Positions 20,622 to 29,349 of a stretch of 64,000 nt of DNA are shown here, one piece after another. The stretch comes from Xenorhabdus thuongxuanensis. GTDB lineage: Bacteria; Pseudomonadota; Gammaproteobacteria; Enterobacterales; Enterobacteriaceae. The notes below the pieces were generated by a model. It was not told the origin of the DNA, made no database searches, and worked only from the letters and a program-made list of their open reading frames with translations. The translations under genes and the position numbers were made by a program. Location of the stretch: positions 62,001-126,000 of the forward strand of contig NZ_MKGR01000004.1 in assembly GCF_001908095.1 (NCBI RefSeq), in the 5' to 3' direction. Each line of letters opens with the position of its first letter. Within the stretch, counting starts at the first letter, position 1.

Positions 20622-20822
20622 TTCTCGATTGGATATTTTAATTCTATTACTGTTGCTTCAGTTATTTGATGATATAACTGATTACAAAGACTGAAAGTAG
20701 GTTTACGTGAATGTTAAAAAACAAAGATAAATACGATTGGGTAAAATTAGCTTATCCTTCTGAAAATCAAGGTGGATATCCGTGTTTTTGCCAAGCTAAA
20801 TATTGATGGTGGGTATTGATAG

Positions 20823-21334
20823 CTATAAGCTATGAACGAATCCTTCATTTCTCAATGATTGAATGATTCCTCTTATCAGAGATGAATGAGATATATTAAT
20901 CGCGTAGCTTCTGGCTTTATCTGATGTTGGCTCTAATAGTTTCTGTTCTACTAGTTTAGTTCAGTAGAGATACCGCCCAATACATAAGTACACCATTCTT
21001 CAAGCCCTTCATGAGTTCCAAGATCTTCTTTCGATAACATTTCATAATATTTGTTTCTATCGTTGCAAAACACTGCTGTAGGATTGAGAACTCTGCTGCC
21101 AGCTTGAACATTAAATCCATACTTGATAAGTAATGCCAAGTTAACAATCTTTACTGTTCGATCGTTTCCATTGCTGAAAGGATGAATCCAACCAAAGCGA
21201 TGATGGGCAAGAGCCATTTTCATTAAATCGTATTTAGGGCTGTCTTCATGGTTAATGAAAGAGGTTAATTCATTCATATAGTCAGGGACTTTTATGCTAT
21301 CAGGCGGAAGATGCTCTGATAGTAAAAAAGCCAT
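20823..21334 (-). pseudogene. Degraded Fic-domain gene (5' truncated, frameshifted)
   Basis: The open part (21334-20951) encodes the core of a Fic protein, but the motif reads [12 protein letters not shown] instead of HPFx(D/E)GNGRxxR. The acidic metal ligand, the second glycine and the final arginine are all changed. The N-terminal half normally before this motif is missing. After the stop at 20951, a shifted frame continues [17 protein letters not shown]...LRNEGF, a plausible Fic C-terminal winged helix, down to TAG at 20823. One lost base near 20945 would explain the shift. It therefore cannot be a working AMP-transferase. It sits at the left edge of the genomic island, whose insertion may have removed the 5' part. 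Confidence 0.75.
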
Positions 21335-21406
21335 CCGAATTTATTCATTGAGTAGGTGGCTTAAACCAGCATGAATGCTGGATTGGTGTTATTCAATATT
21401 TTCTAG

Positions 21407-21445
21407 GGGTACACCCTTGGGTACACGCTAAATCGAGGTGTACCC
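21407..21445. repeat. Candidate left attachment / integrase-binding cluster of the island
   Basis: Three related decamers: GGGTACACCC (21407), GGGTACACGC (21419) and GGTGTACCC (21437). The same three-copy arrangement occurs at 37941-37992 next to the integrase gene. AGGTGTACCC at 21436-21445 is a direct repeat of 37983-37992. Could be the att core or integrase arm sites. Confidence 0.55.
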
Positions 21446-21496
21446 TGAATTGATAAAAATGCGTACAAGCATGAAAATCACGTATTAGCGATGTGA

Positions 21497-22321
21497 TTAC
21501 TTTTTGAGTTTTTTCTTGGCTATCGTTTCTAATTGCTTGATGCTTTTCTCTGGTGGTGGTAAATCCTCTGGCATTGTTCCGCCCAACTCTTGGATCGTAT
21601 CTCTTACTTTACTTCCAACATCAAAATGAGTCTTGTTTGCTTGCGTTTTACTTTTTACGTTATCCCGTCTCAGCTTTTCCTCGGCTTGAGTTGCTCTAAA
21701 TAAGTTAGCAGCAAGCTCCGTTGACCCCATGTGATCTAATATGCGCTGTGATTTTTTTAAGCCTTTTCGCTGGTGGATTGCTTTCTGGTCTAGTCCACCG
21801 TATAAACCTTGATAGCCGTGATTTTGGAAAATGGCAAAATCAATATTTGTTTCTACTCCTGCTCGCTGGGCTGTTTCAACCAACTGTTTATTATGCTCTT
21901 TTAATTCATTTCGCAGAAATAACCGTTTTTCATCTTCGCGTAATTTTTTGAACGCATCATTATCTGCTAGCTCTTGTCGCCTAGTCTGAACTGCAAAATA
22001 TGTTTGTCCTGCGGCTATCACTGGTTTGCTTGGATCGCCATTTTGTACAACGAGGTAGCAAGCATAGCGAGACAGTATCACATCCTTTAATTTTCTTTGT
22101 GCACCTGAGCCAATATTGACCATATCGAGGACATCCTCGAAATGGTCTTCAATATTGTGCCCGCTATGGGAGCAGGCTTCTTTAGCTCGCTCTAAAACAG
22201 GCGTGAAGTGGCGGTACTCTGAATATTCAAGAAGCTTAGAAAGCTCTCTAGCTGACCAAAATTCGATACCAGATTCATCAATTCTTTTTATTTCTTCAAA
22301 TGGCTGGTGGTGTTGCTCCAT
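21497..22321 (-). CDS. dinD: DNA damage-inducible protein D
   Basis: 274 residues, the same length as E. coli DinD and close to it throughout (SARELSKLLEYSEYRHFTPVL; AGQTYFAVQTRRQELADN; LDQKAIHQRKGLKKSQ). The N-terminal region resembles BRO-N-type domains. In E. coli DinD is SOS-induced and modulates RecA filaments. AGAGG lies 8 nt before the ATG. In E. coli dinD neighbours yicC; here the phage-like island lies between them, or dinD belongs to it. No convincing LexA box (CTGT-N8-ACAG) is present in the 120 bp upstream, so SOS control is not supported by sequence. Confidence 0.92.
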   Translation of the reverse strand: MEQHHQPFEEIKRIDESGIEFWSARELSKLLEYSEYRHFTPVLERAKEACSHSGHNIEDHFEDVLDMVNIGSGAQRKLKDVILSRYACYLVVQNGDPSKPVIAAGQTYFAVQTRRQELADNDAFKKLREDEKRLFLRNELKEHNKQLVETAQRAGVETNIDFAIFQNHGYQGLYGGLDQKAIHQRKGLKKSQRILDHMGSTELAANLFRATQAEEKLRRDNVKSKTQANKTHFDVGSKVRDTIQELGGTMPEDLPPPEKSIKQLETIAKKKLKK

Positions 22322-23004
22322 GTATCGAACCTCTCATGTTTGTTAGTGGTATAGATTGATAATACAGATAGCTTACTCTTAACATAATTCAAATACTGTT
22401 AGCCATCCAAGAATAACATCCCCGTATTTTGTCACTGCCTCCGTTTCAAACGGCATCGTGATTTTTCACTGCTGCGATTTGAAATGCTGGCAGTGGTTAA
22501 TCAGTTCGTTTCAAACGTAATAATAGCAACCGAAAAATATTTTTCACCTGATAAGCCCATCTCTTTAAGAAGTGTGTTTATTAACCGCGTCGCTAAATGA
22601 TACGAGCAAAGTCCGATTATCGGACATTGGATTTTGCATACCGATATTTTCGGTGCTTAAACTGAACCTCTTAAAGAGGGGCAGTTCAACCTATTGGGTG
22701 ATCTATAACTAAACCTCTTAAAGAGATGTAGTTCTTGTTCCTGACTACGAGACAGGTAACCCAAAATAATTGGGTCAGTTACATACGGGGAAATCCCGCA
22801 TGTACAAAAGCAAAAGGTATTGAGATTTCCTCTATACCCTAAATAGGGATTTGTTCTATAGTTAGCTAACTCCTTGATTTCCTTAATCTCTGTCACCATG
22901 CCGGAAATAAGTAAAATCAATAAGTTATAACACATACCTACGTAACTCATTGATTATTAATAATTCCTGCTCCATGCAGGATATGAGTTAAATCAACGGG
23001 TTAG
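22322..23004. promoter_or_regulatory. 683-bp non-coding end of the island with dyad elements
   Basis: No convincing gene. It contains two dyads CGTTTCAAACG (22442-22452 and 22507-22517), the hairpin GTCCGAT-T-ATCGGAC (22611-22625), two CCTCTTAAAGAG(G/A) hairpins (22667, 22714) and, just past terL, a weak CCTGC/GCAGG hairpin (22966-22980). A 97-codon open frame at 22657-22950 overlaps these structures and has no ribosome site. The dyads may be operators or RNA structures. Confidence 0.5.
22667..22726. repeat. Paired CCTCTTAAAGAGG hairpins, copy A
   Basis: CCTCTTAAAGAGG (22667-22679) and CCTCTTAAAGAGA (22714-22726), each extended by outer pairs (AACTG...CAGTT and AACT...AGTT). A similar pair occurs 11 kb away at 34012-34052. 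Possibly an RNA-based immunity or terminator device. Confidence 0.5.
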
Positions 23005-24666
23005 CTAAATGCCATCAAAATCAGCCAGCCGTTGCCTCTGTTCCTCATTGAGGCTGAACGCAAAGTCTTCATGCTCGGCCTGCCATGTGCCGAAGCTCAT
23101 CAGGAACGCAATAGCAGGGTCGATTTTGTTCGCGGATTTCTTTTTGTTCGGTTTGATATTGGCGTTCGCGTCCGTTTCCATCACCACATTGGACATCGCC
23201 CATGCGAGCACCGGATCGCCGTTGTGACGAATGACCTTGCGATTCACGAACACCTCCGCCGATTTCGCCACCGGGCTATACCGCATATAGGTTTGCGGGA
23301 ACGGCTCAACATCCAGCCCTGCACCCTGTAGTTGTGTGCGTAAGTGTGTGGCGTTCCATGTGTCAAAGCCCACCAGTTTGATATCAAAGTGTTGGCTGTC
23401 TTTGAGAATGTCATCACGGATACGATCATAATCAATACAATCGCCGGTCGTGGTACGTATCCAGCCTATTTGTGCCCATTGGCGATACACTGCCCGATTC
23501 TTATTAGCAGGGTTCTGTAGCTGGGCTTCGGGTAAATAGTGACGGGTCAGTAATAACAGTTCGTTATCCACGGGGAACGTGTAACAGATACTGGTGATAT
23601 CCCCCGTTGAAGATAAATCTAATCCAGCGTAGCATTCCAAGCCTTTGAGGTCGTTTTCGTCATAGTCTGACTGGCAGCCTTTCCATGCGCCTTCACCCAT
23701 CCACGGCGTTTCGCCCTGACACCAGATATTAAAGCGTTTGGTTAACATCTCTGTCCATTGTGAGGGAATGCCGCGGGCTTTCTGTATCGTGTCATGCAGT
23801 GCGGCGCTGTCTACTGAGACATCCAGATTCGGGTTAGCCTTTATCCAGAGCGCTTCATCATCAATCTCGTGCTCGTCGTCCAGCTCGTAAATCAGGGCAA
23901 ATAATGATGCGTTCTGCTCTTCGCCATTCAATATCTGGCAGCAATAATCATAGTGCTGCTTACAGGCTGAAATTACGTTACTGCCTGCCGTGGTAATGGC
24001 AAACAGGATACCTTCGGGACGTGCGCCCATGCCCAGCTCAAGAGCAGAATACACGGCGTTATCCGGGTGTAAATGGTATTCATCAACAATAGCAAGAGAG
24101 GGGTTAGTGCCCTCAATCGTGGCGGCTTTGGCTGCCAGTGGCTTTAACAGGCTGTTGCTCTTGGCATAGGTGACTTTGTGTTGCTGGATAGATACCCGCT
24201 TCTTGAACGGTTTGGATAACAGGCACATCTGCCGGGCATCATCAAACACGATACGCGCCTGATCCCGACTCACGGCGGCGGTGTAAATATCCTGCTGCCC
24301 GTTCTCCATCACCAGAAACCAGTTAGCCAGTATCGCGGCTACCGTGGATTTGGCATTTTTGCGCGGCACCTGAATGTAAGCACTGCGGTATTTGCGGCGA
24401 CCTGTGGCCTTCACTTTGAAGCCGAACAGGTTGGCAAAAGCGAATTGCTGCCACGGCTCAAGCATGATGGGTTTACCGCGCAAGTGCCCTTTGACGTGCG
24501 GGCAGAGACGGGCAAAGCCAATAAAACGCGCTACGACTTCGGTATCGAACACATAAAGCGGGTTATTCCGGTCATTATAATAGCGCTTCACGGCCTGTTT
24601 TACGCGCTTACAGGCCGGAATTGTGCCGTTTTCGATATCAAAAGCGTACTGTTCCCATGCGTTCAT
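23005..24666 (-). CDS. Phage terminase large subunit
   Basis: 553 residues. N-terminal ATPase: Walker A-like VPRKNAKSTVAA (about residue 95) and Walker B LAIVDEYH (about 190). The C-terminal RuvC-like nuclease begins near YAGLDLSSTGDI, with further acidic residues DTWNATH and the final KKSANKIDPAIAFLMS. Large terminases cut and pump DNA into capsids. It is the last gene of the head module and lies 11 nt after terS. It belongs to the HK97-like TerL set found in cf-PICIs and siphophages. A cf-PICI terminase would package island DNA only into island-made heads. Confidence 0.92.
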   Translation of the reverse strand: MNAWEQYAFDIENGTIPACKRVKQAVKRYYNDRNNPLYVFDTEVVARFIGFARLCPHVKGHLRGKPIMLEPWQQFAFANLFGFKVKATGRRKYRSAYIQVPRKNAKSTVAAILANWFLVMENGQQDIYTAAVSRDQARIVFDDARQMCLLSKPFKKRVSIQQHKVTYAKSNSLLKPLAAKAATIEGTNPSLAIVDEYHLHPDNAVYSALELGMGARPEGILFAITTAGSNVISACKQHYDYCCQILNGEEQNASLFALIYELDDEHEIDDEALWIKANPNLDVSVDSAALHDTIQKARGIPSQWTEMLTKRFNIWCQGETPWMGEGAWKGCQSDYDENDLKGLECYAGLDLSSTGDITSICYTFPVDNELLLLTRHYLPEAQLQNPANKNRAVYRQWAQIGWIRTTTGDCIDYDRIRDDILKDSQHFDIKLVGFDTWNATHLRTQLQGAGLDVEPFPQTYMRYSPVAKSAEVFVNRKVIRHNGDPVLAWAMSNVVMETDANANIKPNKKKSANKIDPAIAFLMSFGTWQAEHEDFAFSLNEEQRQRLADFDGI

Positions 24667-24677
24667 CGGGGTATCAC

Positions 24678-25037
24678 TCAGGCCATCAGCACATCTAAAT
24701 CATCGGGTTCATCGCTTTCTACCGGATTTCGGCGGCGGGATACCGGATCGAAGCCCAGCAATGACGACATTTTTATCATGATTTTCTCGGCATCGGCCTT
24801 CGCTTTCAGTGACGGGTTACTGGTCGCTGCGCCGCGTGAACCTTCCACTGCGAACCCGCGTACTTCAATATCTTCAACGGCCTTACGGTAAATCGCATAG
24901 TTGACGCAATAGAGTTCTAAGTTGTTCCAGTCCGCCGGGCTGAGATCTTCCCGTTCATTGAGGATTTTGGCTTTCGATTTCCATTGCTGCGCGGCGATAT
25001 CATTTAAATACTCAGGGGGTTTGGGTGCTCTTGCCAT
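24678..25037 (-). CDS. Phage terminase small subunit, P27 family
   Basis: 119 residues. The start MARAPKPPEYL and the AAQQWKSKAKIL / DWNNLELYCVNYAIYRKAVEDI helices are typical of P27-type small terminases, which recognise the packaging (cos) site and form a ring with the large subunit. The basic-to-acidic tail ends SRRRNPVESDEPDDLDVLMA. Directly upstream of terL; the 128-bp GC-rich gap before it is the best place for cos. Confidence 0.88.
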   Translation of the reverse strand: MARAPKPPEYLNDIAAQQWKSKAKILNEREDLSPADWNNLELYCVNYAIYRKAVEDIEVRGFAVEGSRGAATSNPSLKAKADAEKIMIKMSSLLGFDPVSRRRNPVESDEPDDLDVLMA

Positions 25038-25165
25038 AATAGATTGTTTCCTATGAAGTTACTGCTATTGAAAAAAGTGCCGTGCATAAAAATTTGAGCG
25101 GCGGGTGGTGCCACGAGACAGGGCGTTTGTCATTTTTGACACCCCTACCCCCTCTGTACGCTTCT
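25038..25165. other. Candidate cos packaging site
   Basis: A 128-bp non-coding gap between the HNH/small-gene pair and terS, with a GC-rich block (about 25100-25125, GCGGCGGGTGGTGCC core) and a small TGTCA/TGACA hairpin followed by C-runs. In HK97-like cos systems the HNH-terS junction carries cos. This is a positional inference only. Confidence 0.35.
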
Positions 25166-25333
25166 CTAACGATTTCGAAAGCATTCCATTAGCTCCCTAT
25201 CACGCTGTGTCTTGCGCCTCGCTATGGGCTTCTCAGGCGCAATCTGATTTTGTTGTCGGTAAGGTTCACTGTGCTTGAGTAACCCTTTAAGGAGTTGATC
25301 CACTTCATCTTCACGCATCTTGGTTATACTCAT
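25166..25333 (-). CDS. Small hypothetical phage protein
   Basis: The 55-residue product starts MSITKMREDEVDQLLKGLL at the ATG at 25333, just inside the end of the HNH gene (23-bp overlap), and ends RRKTQRDRELMECFRNR. A highly charged, probably DNA- or protein-binding helix. The frame is open 18 codons further upstream, but GGATTC before this ATG and the overlap size favour the short form. Function unknown. Confidence 0.5.
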   Translation of the reverse strand: MSITKMREDEVDQLLKGLLKHSEPYRQQNQIAPEKPIARRKTQRDRELMECFRNR

Positions 25334-25757
25334 GAATCCAGTCATTGCGCTGGGCTGCCTTTGCTTCCCGTTCCCGATATTCCCCATTCTTACGCCGCTG
25401 TTTCGTTGTTGGGTCAGTGGTCACGGTCTTTCGACTATGGCAGCTATTGCATAGCGGCTGGTGATTGAAGTCAGGCCAGAACAACACATCACTACCGCCA
25501 TCAATGGGGATAATGTGATCCACAATCGTTGCCGGGGTGTAGCTGTCCTGCTTTAAGCAATGCACACACAGCGGGTTAGCCTTAAGGAATTGCAGACGGT
25601 ATTTATCCCATGCTGGCGTATAGCCACGTTCACGCCTTGAACCCCGTTGCTTGTCCTGCTGTCGGTTAATCTCTCGTCGGTGCTGTTCACAACGACCAGA
25701 CTTGACCCGCTCACGACAATTGGGATAGCTACAGCGCTTTAACGGTTGCCACGGCAT
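25311..25757 (-). CDS. HNH endonuclease of the packaging module
   Basis: 148 residues. It has an N-terminal zinc-like CSYPNCRERVKSGRCEQH, then CVHCLKQD...VDHIIPIDGG...HQPLCNSCHSRKT, the HNH core with its CxxC pairs. In HK97-type phages the HNH protein works with the terminase during cos cleavage. Its start codon shares one base with the connector stop (TGATG), indicating coupling. Its place between head and terminase genes is standard for the family and for cf-PICIs. Confidence 0.88.
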   Translation of the reverse strand: MPWQPLKRCSYPNCRERVKSGRCEQHRREINRQQDKQRGSRRERGYTPAWDKYRLQFLKANPLCVHCLKQDSYTPATIVDHIIPIDGGSDVLFWPDFNHQPLCNSCHSRKTVTTDPTTKQRRKNGEYREREAKAAQRNDWIHEYNQDA

Positions 25758-26059
25758 CAGTACACTCCTGCATCACGATAGACAGACCACAGGGATTTGA
25801 TGGTAAAAGGCACCTCCTTAAGCTCTGCCTCCGTTGCCATCGCTCGATTCTCATACAACAAGCCGATATAGAGTAAGCAGCCCACTTTAATAGCAGGGCT
25901 GAATACCAAGCCTTCATCAAATCGTTTACCGATATGTTGCTGGCAAACTTCCAATGCAGCCCCGGCATAGCCCTTAAGCAGTTCGTCTTCAAGCGTATTG
26001 CTTTCGTCTATCCGGCAATGTTGTTTGATTTCGCTTAGGGGAATATCAATCTTATCCAT
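25757..26059 (-). CDS. Head-tail connector protein (gp6-like)
   Basis: 100 residues. The pattern LSEIKQHCRIDESNTLEDELLKGYAGAALEVCQQHIGKRF matches phage gp6-like connectors that form a ring under the portal. It overlaps the head-closure gene by 8 nt. No anomaly seen. Confidence 0.82.
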   Translation of the reverse strand: MDKIDIPLSEIKQHCRIDESNTLEDELLKGYAGAALEVCQQHIGKRFDEGLVFSPAIKVGCLLYIGLLYENRAMATEAELKEVPFTIKSLWSVYRDAGVY

Positions 26060-26390
26060 TCGGTAAGCCTCTCTTGCAAAGCAGCTCTAAGCGGGTGTGT
26101 TGGGGATCGGGGATAACCGCCACAATGTTAAAGAACTGGCCGCTGGCACTGTCACCCTGATAGAAGATACGGTTTGCGGTAGTGATATCAGGACGGTAAC
26201 GCAGCCAGATACGCACGGTGGCTTCGGTGAACACTGCACCAGAGGCGAGCAATTCCCGCCCGCTGATATGTTTGACCTCCGCCCAGACCGTGGCGACATC
26301 CTGCCATTTTTGCATACGCTGCCCCGATGGTAATTGGATCTGGGTGAAGTTTTGTAACGTGATACGATGCCTTAATGCGCCTGCTCTCAT
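26052..26390 (-). CDS. Phage head closure protein
   Basis: The start is set at the ATG at 26390 (MRAGALRHRITLQ), preceded by GGAGGG; an open frame runs 15 codons further upstream inside the portal gene without a site. 112 residues. RHRITLQNFTQ...W.DVATVWAEVKHISGRELL is the head-tail adaptor/closure fold (HK97 gp7/SPP1 gp16 type). It seals the filled head and makes the surface to which a tail attaches. In a tail-less island this is the interface that must fit the helper tail. Confidence 0.85.
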   Translation of the reverse strand: MRAGALRHRITLQNFTQIQLPSGQRMQKWQDVATVWAEVKHISGRELLASGAVFTEATVRIWLRYRPDITTANRIFYQGDSASGQFFNIVAVIPDPQHTRLELLCKRGLPNG

Positions 26391-27604
26391 TCCTTGCCCT
26401 CCGGTTGTTTCTTCACTTCTACCGTCTGCTTCCATGCCTGACTGAATTCATCGCCGCCTTCACGGGGGGATAAGCCTTCCCGTTCACGGGCTTCATTCGG
26501 GCACATCACACCGGATTTAATCGCCGTCTCATAACTCTGGAAACGTTCTTTGGGATTGGCACGCAATAAATCGGCGGTATCAAACTCAACTTGGTAGCGA
26601 ATGCCCCGTTTTGGTGATGTCATCAGCAAGGCGGATTTGATTTGTTGCTCAAAATTGGCCAGCCACGGGCGCATGGTGATCGTCAAAAAAGCGCGTGAGG
26701 CTTCGCTAAAGTTGCTGTAGGTACTGTTTGAGTACTCTTGCAGAAAGATAGGACTAACGTTGAACATACGGGCAATATCTTCAATGGTGAAGCGACGAGA
26801 GGCCAGCCATTCCGCATCCTGATTACTCATGCCTAACTGCTGATATTCCATCCCGCCCTCAAGAATGGGCGTTTTGCCAGCATTACGGGCACCTTTGTAA
26901 CGTTCGAGGGCTTCCAGTGCCTTATTGCCCTTGAGTCCATCCAGCCAGTCAGCGGATTTAATCACGCCCGCCGCCATCATACCGTCTTTCATGATGCTTG
27001 AACCGTGGCGTTGTTGTGCCAGCCCTAAGCCCAATGTCTCACGGCAAATAGTGACAGGCGAGCGACCAAGAAAGCCATCTTCGGTGGCATAGCGCAAATG
27101 CAGGATTTCTTCCTGTAGGTAGGTTTTCACCTTGCCGCTATAAGGTTCGGTGATGGTATAGGCGAACCGGTGATCGGATAGCCGTTGCGCTACCACCGCC
27201 GACTGCGGGTAAGGGTGCAAGGATTGTGGCTGTCCATCGTTTCCCCAGACTATCACGGCATAGGCATTACCATTTAACAAGCAATGACGCATCAGGGTGC
27301 GCTTAAACTGAAAAGGCGTCTGGCAGTCATTCGGGCATTCATTGAGCAAATAATCTACGGGGTGATCACTGAGCCACTCGCGGGATTCTTTGCCGTTCTG
27401 GTGCTGAACCCGATAGAGATAGCAAGGCATGGTCGCCACGGCTTCACTAATCACCGTGACAGCATTCATCACGGCGGGTAAGCCTTCCGCTGTAGACGGT
27501 GAAACATGCTCGCCGGATTTGGTGTTAGATATACCTGCCAGAGAAAGAAACTCATCAATACTGACACTGCGAGTCTCAGCGGCTTTACGCTTAAAAGGCC
27601 ACAT
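26387..27604 (-). CDS. Phage portal protein, HK97 family
   Basis: The start is at the ATG at 27604 (MWPFKRKAAETRS), with GAGG 7 nt upstream. 405 residues with the usual landmarks: TVISEAVATMPCYLYR, HPVDYLLNECPN, FQFKRTLMRHCLLNGNAYAVIV, and the late FTIEDIARMFNVSPIFL / TMRPWLANFEQQI. It forms the dodecameric vertex through which DNA is pumped. It overlaps the protease gene stop by a few bases and the closure start by 4 nt. Confidence 0.93.
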   Translation of the reverse strand: MWPFKRKAAETRSVSIDEFLSLAGISNTKSGEHVSPSTAEGLPAVMNAVTVISEAVATMPCYLYRVQHQNGKESREWLSDHPVDYLLNECPNDCQTPFQFKRTLMRHCLLNGNAYAVIVWGNDGQPQSLHPYPQSAVVAQRLSDHRFAYTITEPYSGKVKTYLQEEILHLRYATEDGFLGRSPVTICRETLGLGLAQQRHGSSIMKDGMMAAGVIKSADWLDGLKGNKALEALERYKGARNAGKTPILEGGMEYQQLGMSNQDAEWLASRRFTIEDIARMFNVSPIFLQEYSNSTYSNFSEASRAFLTITMRPWLANFEQQIKSALLMTSPKRGIRYQVEFDTADLLRANPKERFQSYETAIKSGVMCPNEAREREGLSPREGGDEFSQAWKQTVEVKKQPEGKE

Positions 27605-27606
27605 AA

Positions 27607-28155
27607 TCACACCTCAGACAGTTGTAGCCAGTAATGGCGCAAATCCACATTGTTAGGCTTAACCCTATTCAGCGAACGTTTGGCAATCTCAACACCACTT
27701 TCAGGATAGGCGGGCAGACTGGTGATGGTGATTTCCCGTAATTCAGCTTCTAAAACGGTTCTCAGATAAGGCTCCTGATCCACATCCCACTGATCTTTAA
27801 TGGCTCGAAAACCAAAGGACATACCGGAAATATCACCCCGTTCAACCAGTGCCAGTACATCACGCCCCAATTGGGTATCAGGCGGGGTTAACTCAAAGTA
27901 TAATCCGGTGGCATCTTCGGCAAGCTGCAATGTACCAGACGTAGTGCGGCCTAACAGGTTCATGTGATCATGCTCATAAAGTGCCCTGATATCTGTCCCC
28001 GCCGTTAAGCTGGCACTAAACGCCTTCGGGGCGAACTGTTCGACAAACTCATCCCACAAGACTTGTGATCGGCTGTTCCACTTAATCACGTAGCCTGTCA
28101 GTTTTTTATCACTGGCAGACAGTGAAGCAGTGCGGATTTCAAAATCATTTTTCAT
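27607..28155 (-). CDS. HK97-family prohead protease
   Basis: 182 residues. The herpesvirus-assemblin-like serine protease fold is recognised by GYVIKWNSRS, ALYEHDH (catalytic His) and ISGMSFGF (catalytic Ser), then REITITSLPAYP. It removes the scaffold (delta) region of the capsid protein during head maturation. It lies between capsid and portal, the standard HK97 order. Confidence 0.92.
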   Translation of the reverse strand: MKNDFEIRTASLSASDKKLTGYVIKWNSRSQVLWDEFVEQFAPKAFSASLTAGTDIRALYEHDHMNLLGRTTSGTLQLAEDATGLYFELTPPDTQLGRDVLALVERGDISGMSFGFRAIKDQWDVDQEPYLRTVLEAELREITITSLPAYPESGVEIAKRSLNRVKPNNVDLRHYWLQLSEV

Positions 28156-28197
28156 CTATGGACTCCAAGACTAAAAAGGGGCGTTGTGCCCCTCTTG

Positions 28198-29349
28198 CTA
28201 TTTACTGGTTGTTTTCACTTCCAGTACCTTGATGGCGTTGGAGTCCACCAGCCCACCGCCTAAATATTTGTCGGCATACACCTTATAAAATCCTGGCTCG
28301 GTGATATTGTCAGGACGGGTACGGGTGCCGGTTTCATGGTCAACGATGAAGTAACCGCGTTTGAAATCCCCCAGACCAATGAGGCTATCGGGCATAAATT
28401 CGAGGTAATGGACAGGCAAGCCCAGCAGCATATCAGGATCACCGGCTTGCAGACGTTCGCGCCAGATGTAATCCCCGTTACCGTTTTTCAGCTTCTGCAC
28501 TTGGGCGGCCGTTGTGGAGTTCATCACCCACATCGCATTCTTACGGTACTTATTCTTGAGCAGGAATTTCAGGTCAATCAGGCTATCGGCTTCCAGTTTG
28601 GTTGCTTCCAGCTTTTGCAGGGTGCCAAAAGTGCGTACCTTATCGGCTTGGGTATCACGGGGATAAGACAGGAAGCCTTTTGCTTTTTTGCTGCCATCAC
28701 CGCTGACAAGATCCGTTTCTTCGGTATCCACAAAGGTGTCTGCAATTTCTGAGGTCAACCAGCCCAAGATATCTACATCGCTAAAATCGATGATTTCTTG
28801 GGTAGTCTTAGGATAGGCGTAGATAGGAAACAGCTTGATGCTGACTTCTTCCATCTTCGGTGTAGAAGTCTCACTGCGCGCCTTGCCTTCTTCCCCGTGG
28901 GCGACCGCTGCGCCACCAACCGAAACAAGCTGTTTATACTCGTTGCTGCGCGTGGTCTTAATCGTACAAATCCGGCGCATAACCGACTCACAGGTAAGTT
29001 GCTGCATGATCTGTTTGTTCAGTTCCGGGATAACGGTATAGCCGCCCTCTGAGGGTACGCCCGTAGACAAGGTGCGGGTTTCGCCCGTCAGAATATAATG
29101 GCGCAGTTCGTCATTACTGAGTGTTTCATTGGCAGGCTGTTTCTTGGCCTGATTGCGTTCTTCATCAGATAAAGCCTCATAACGGGCTATTTCTGTATTC
29201 AGCGCATCAGACTGAGTGCGCAGCTCGTCAAACTGTTTGGCTTCATCCGCATTAAGAGAGCGCTTTTCGTCTTCCGCTTTGGTGAGCAGTGAGCGCATTT
29301 GTTGGGTTAAATCGGCTTTTTGCTGGCGTAATTCGAGCAGTTTTTTCAT
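28198..29349 (-). CDS. Major capsid protein, HK97 fold
   Basis: 383 residues. The first ~105 residues form a charged coiled coil (LELRQQKADLTQQMRSLLTKAEDEK), the scaffold delta domain cut by the protease. From about 115 the capsid core follows (STGVPSEGGYTVIPELNKQIMQQL; VTRSNEYKQLVSVGG-type E-loop region; NTA-like MNSTTAAQVQKLK; FKRGYFIVDHETGTRTRPDN). Start codon ATG overlaps the stop of the small gene at 29346 (TCATGA). An island-encoded capsid is the defining gene of cf-PICIs. Confidence 0.92.
   Translation of the reverse strand: MKKLLELRQQKADLTQQMRSLLTKAEDEKRSLNADEAKQFDELRTQSDALNTEIARYEALSDEERNQAKKQPANETLSNDELRHYILTGETRTLSTGVPSEGGYTVIPELNKQIMQQLTCESVMRRICTIKTTRSNEYKQLVSVGGAAVAHGEEGKARSETSTPKMEEVSIKLFPIYAYPKTTQEIIDFSDVDILGWLTSEIADTFVDTEETDLVSGDGSKKAKGFLSYPRDTQADKVRTFGTLQKLEATKLEADSLIDLKFLLKNKYRKNAMWVMNSTTAAQVQKLKNGNGDYIWRERLQAGDPDMLLGLPVHYLEFMPDSLIGLGDFKRGYFIVDHETGTRTRPDNITEPGFYKVYADKYLGGGLVDSNAIKVLEVKTTSK

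Noticed and set aside
22322-22400. LexA box upstream of dinD
   Set aside because: CTGTATTATCAATCTA has only the left half-site; the ACAG half is absent.
22657-22950. 97-codon open frame on the minus strand
   Set aside because: No ribosome site, cysteine- and serine-rich improbable composition, and it spans the palindromic hairpins; better explained as structured non-coding DNA.
25334-25387. Longer form of the small gene upstream of terS
   Set aside because: The additional codons lie inside the HNH gene and lack a ribosome site.
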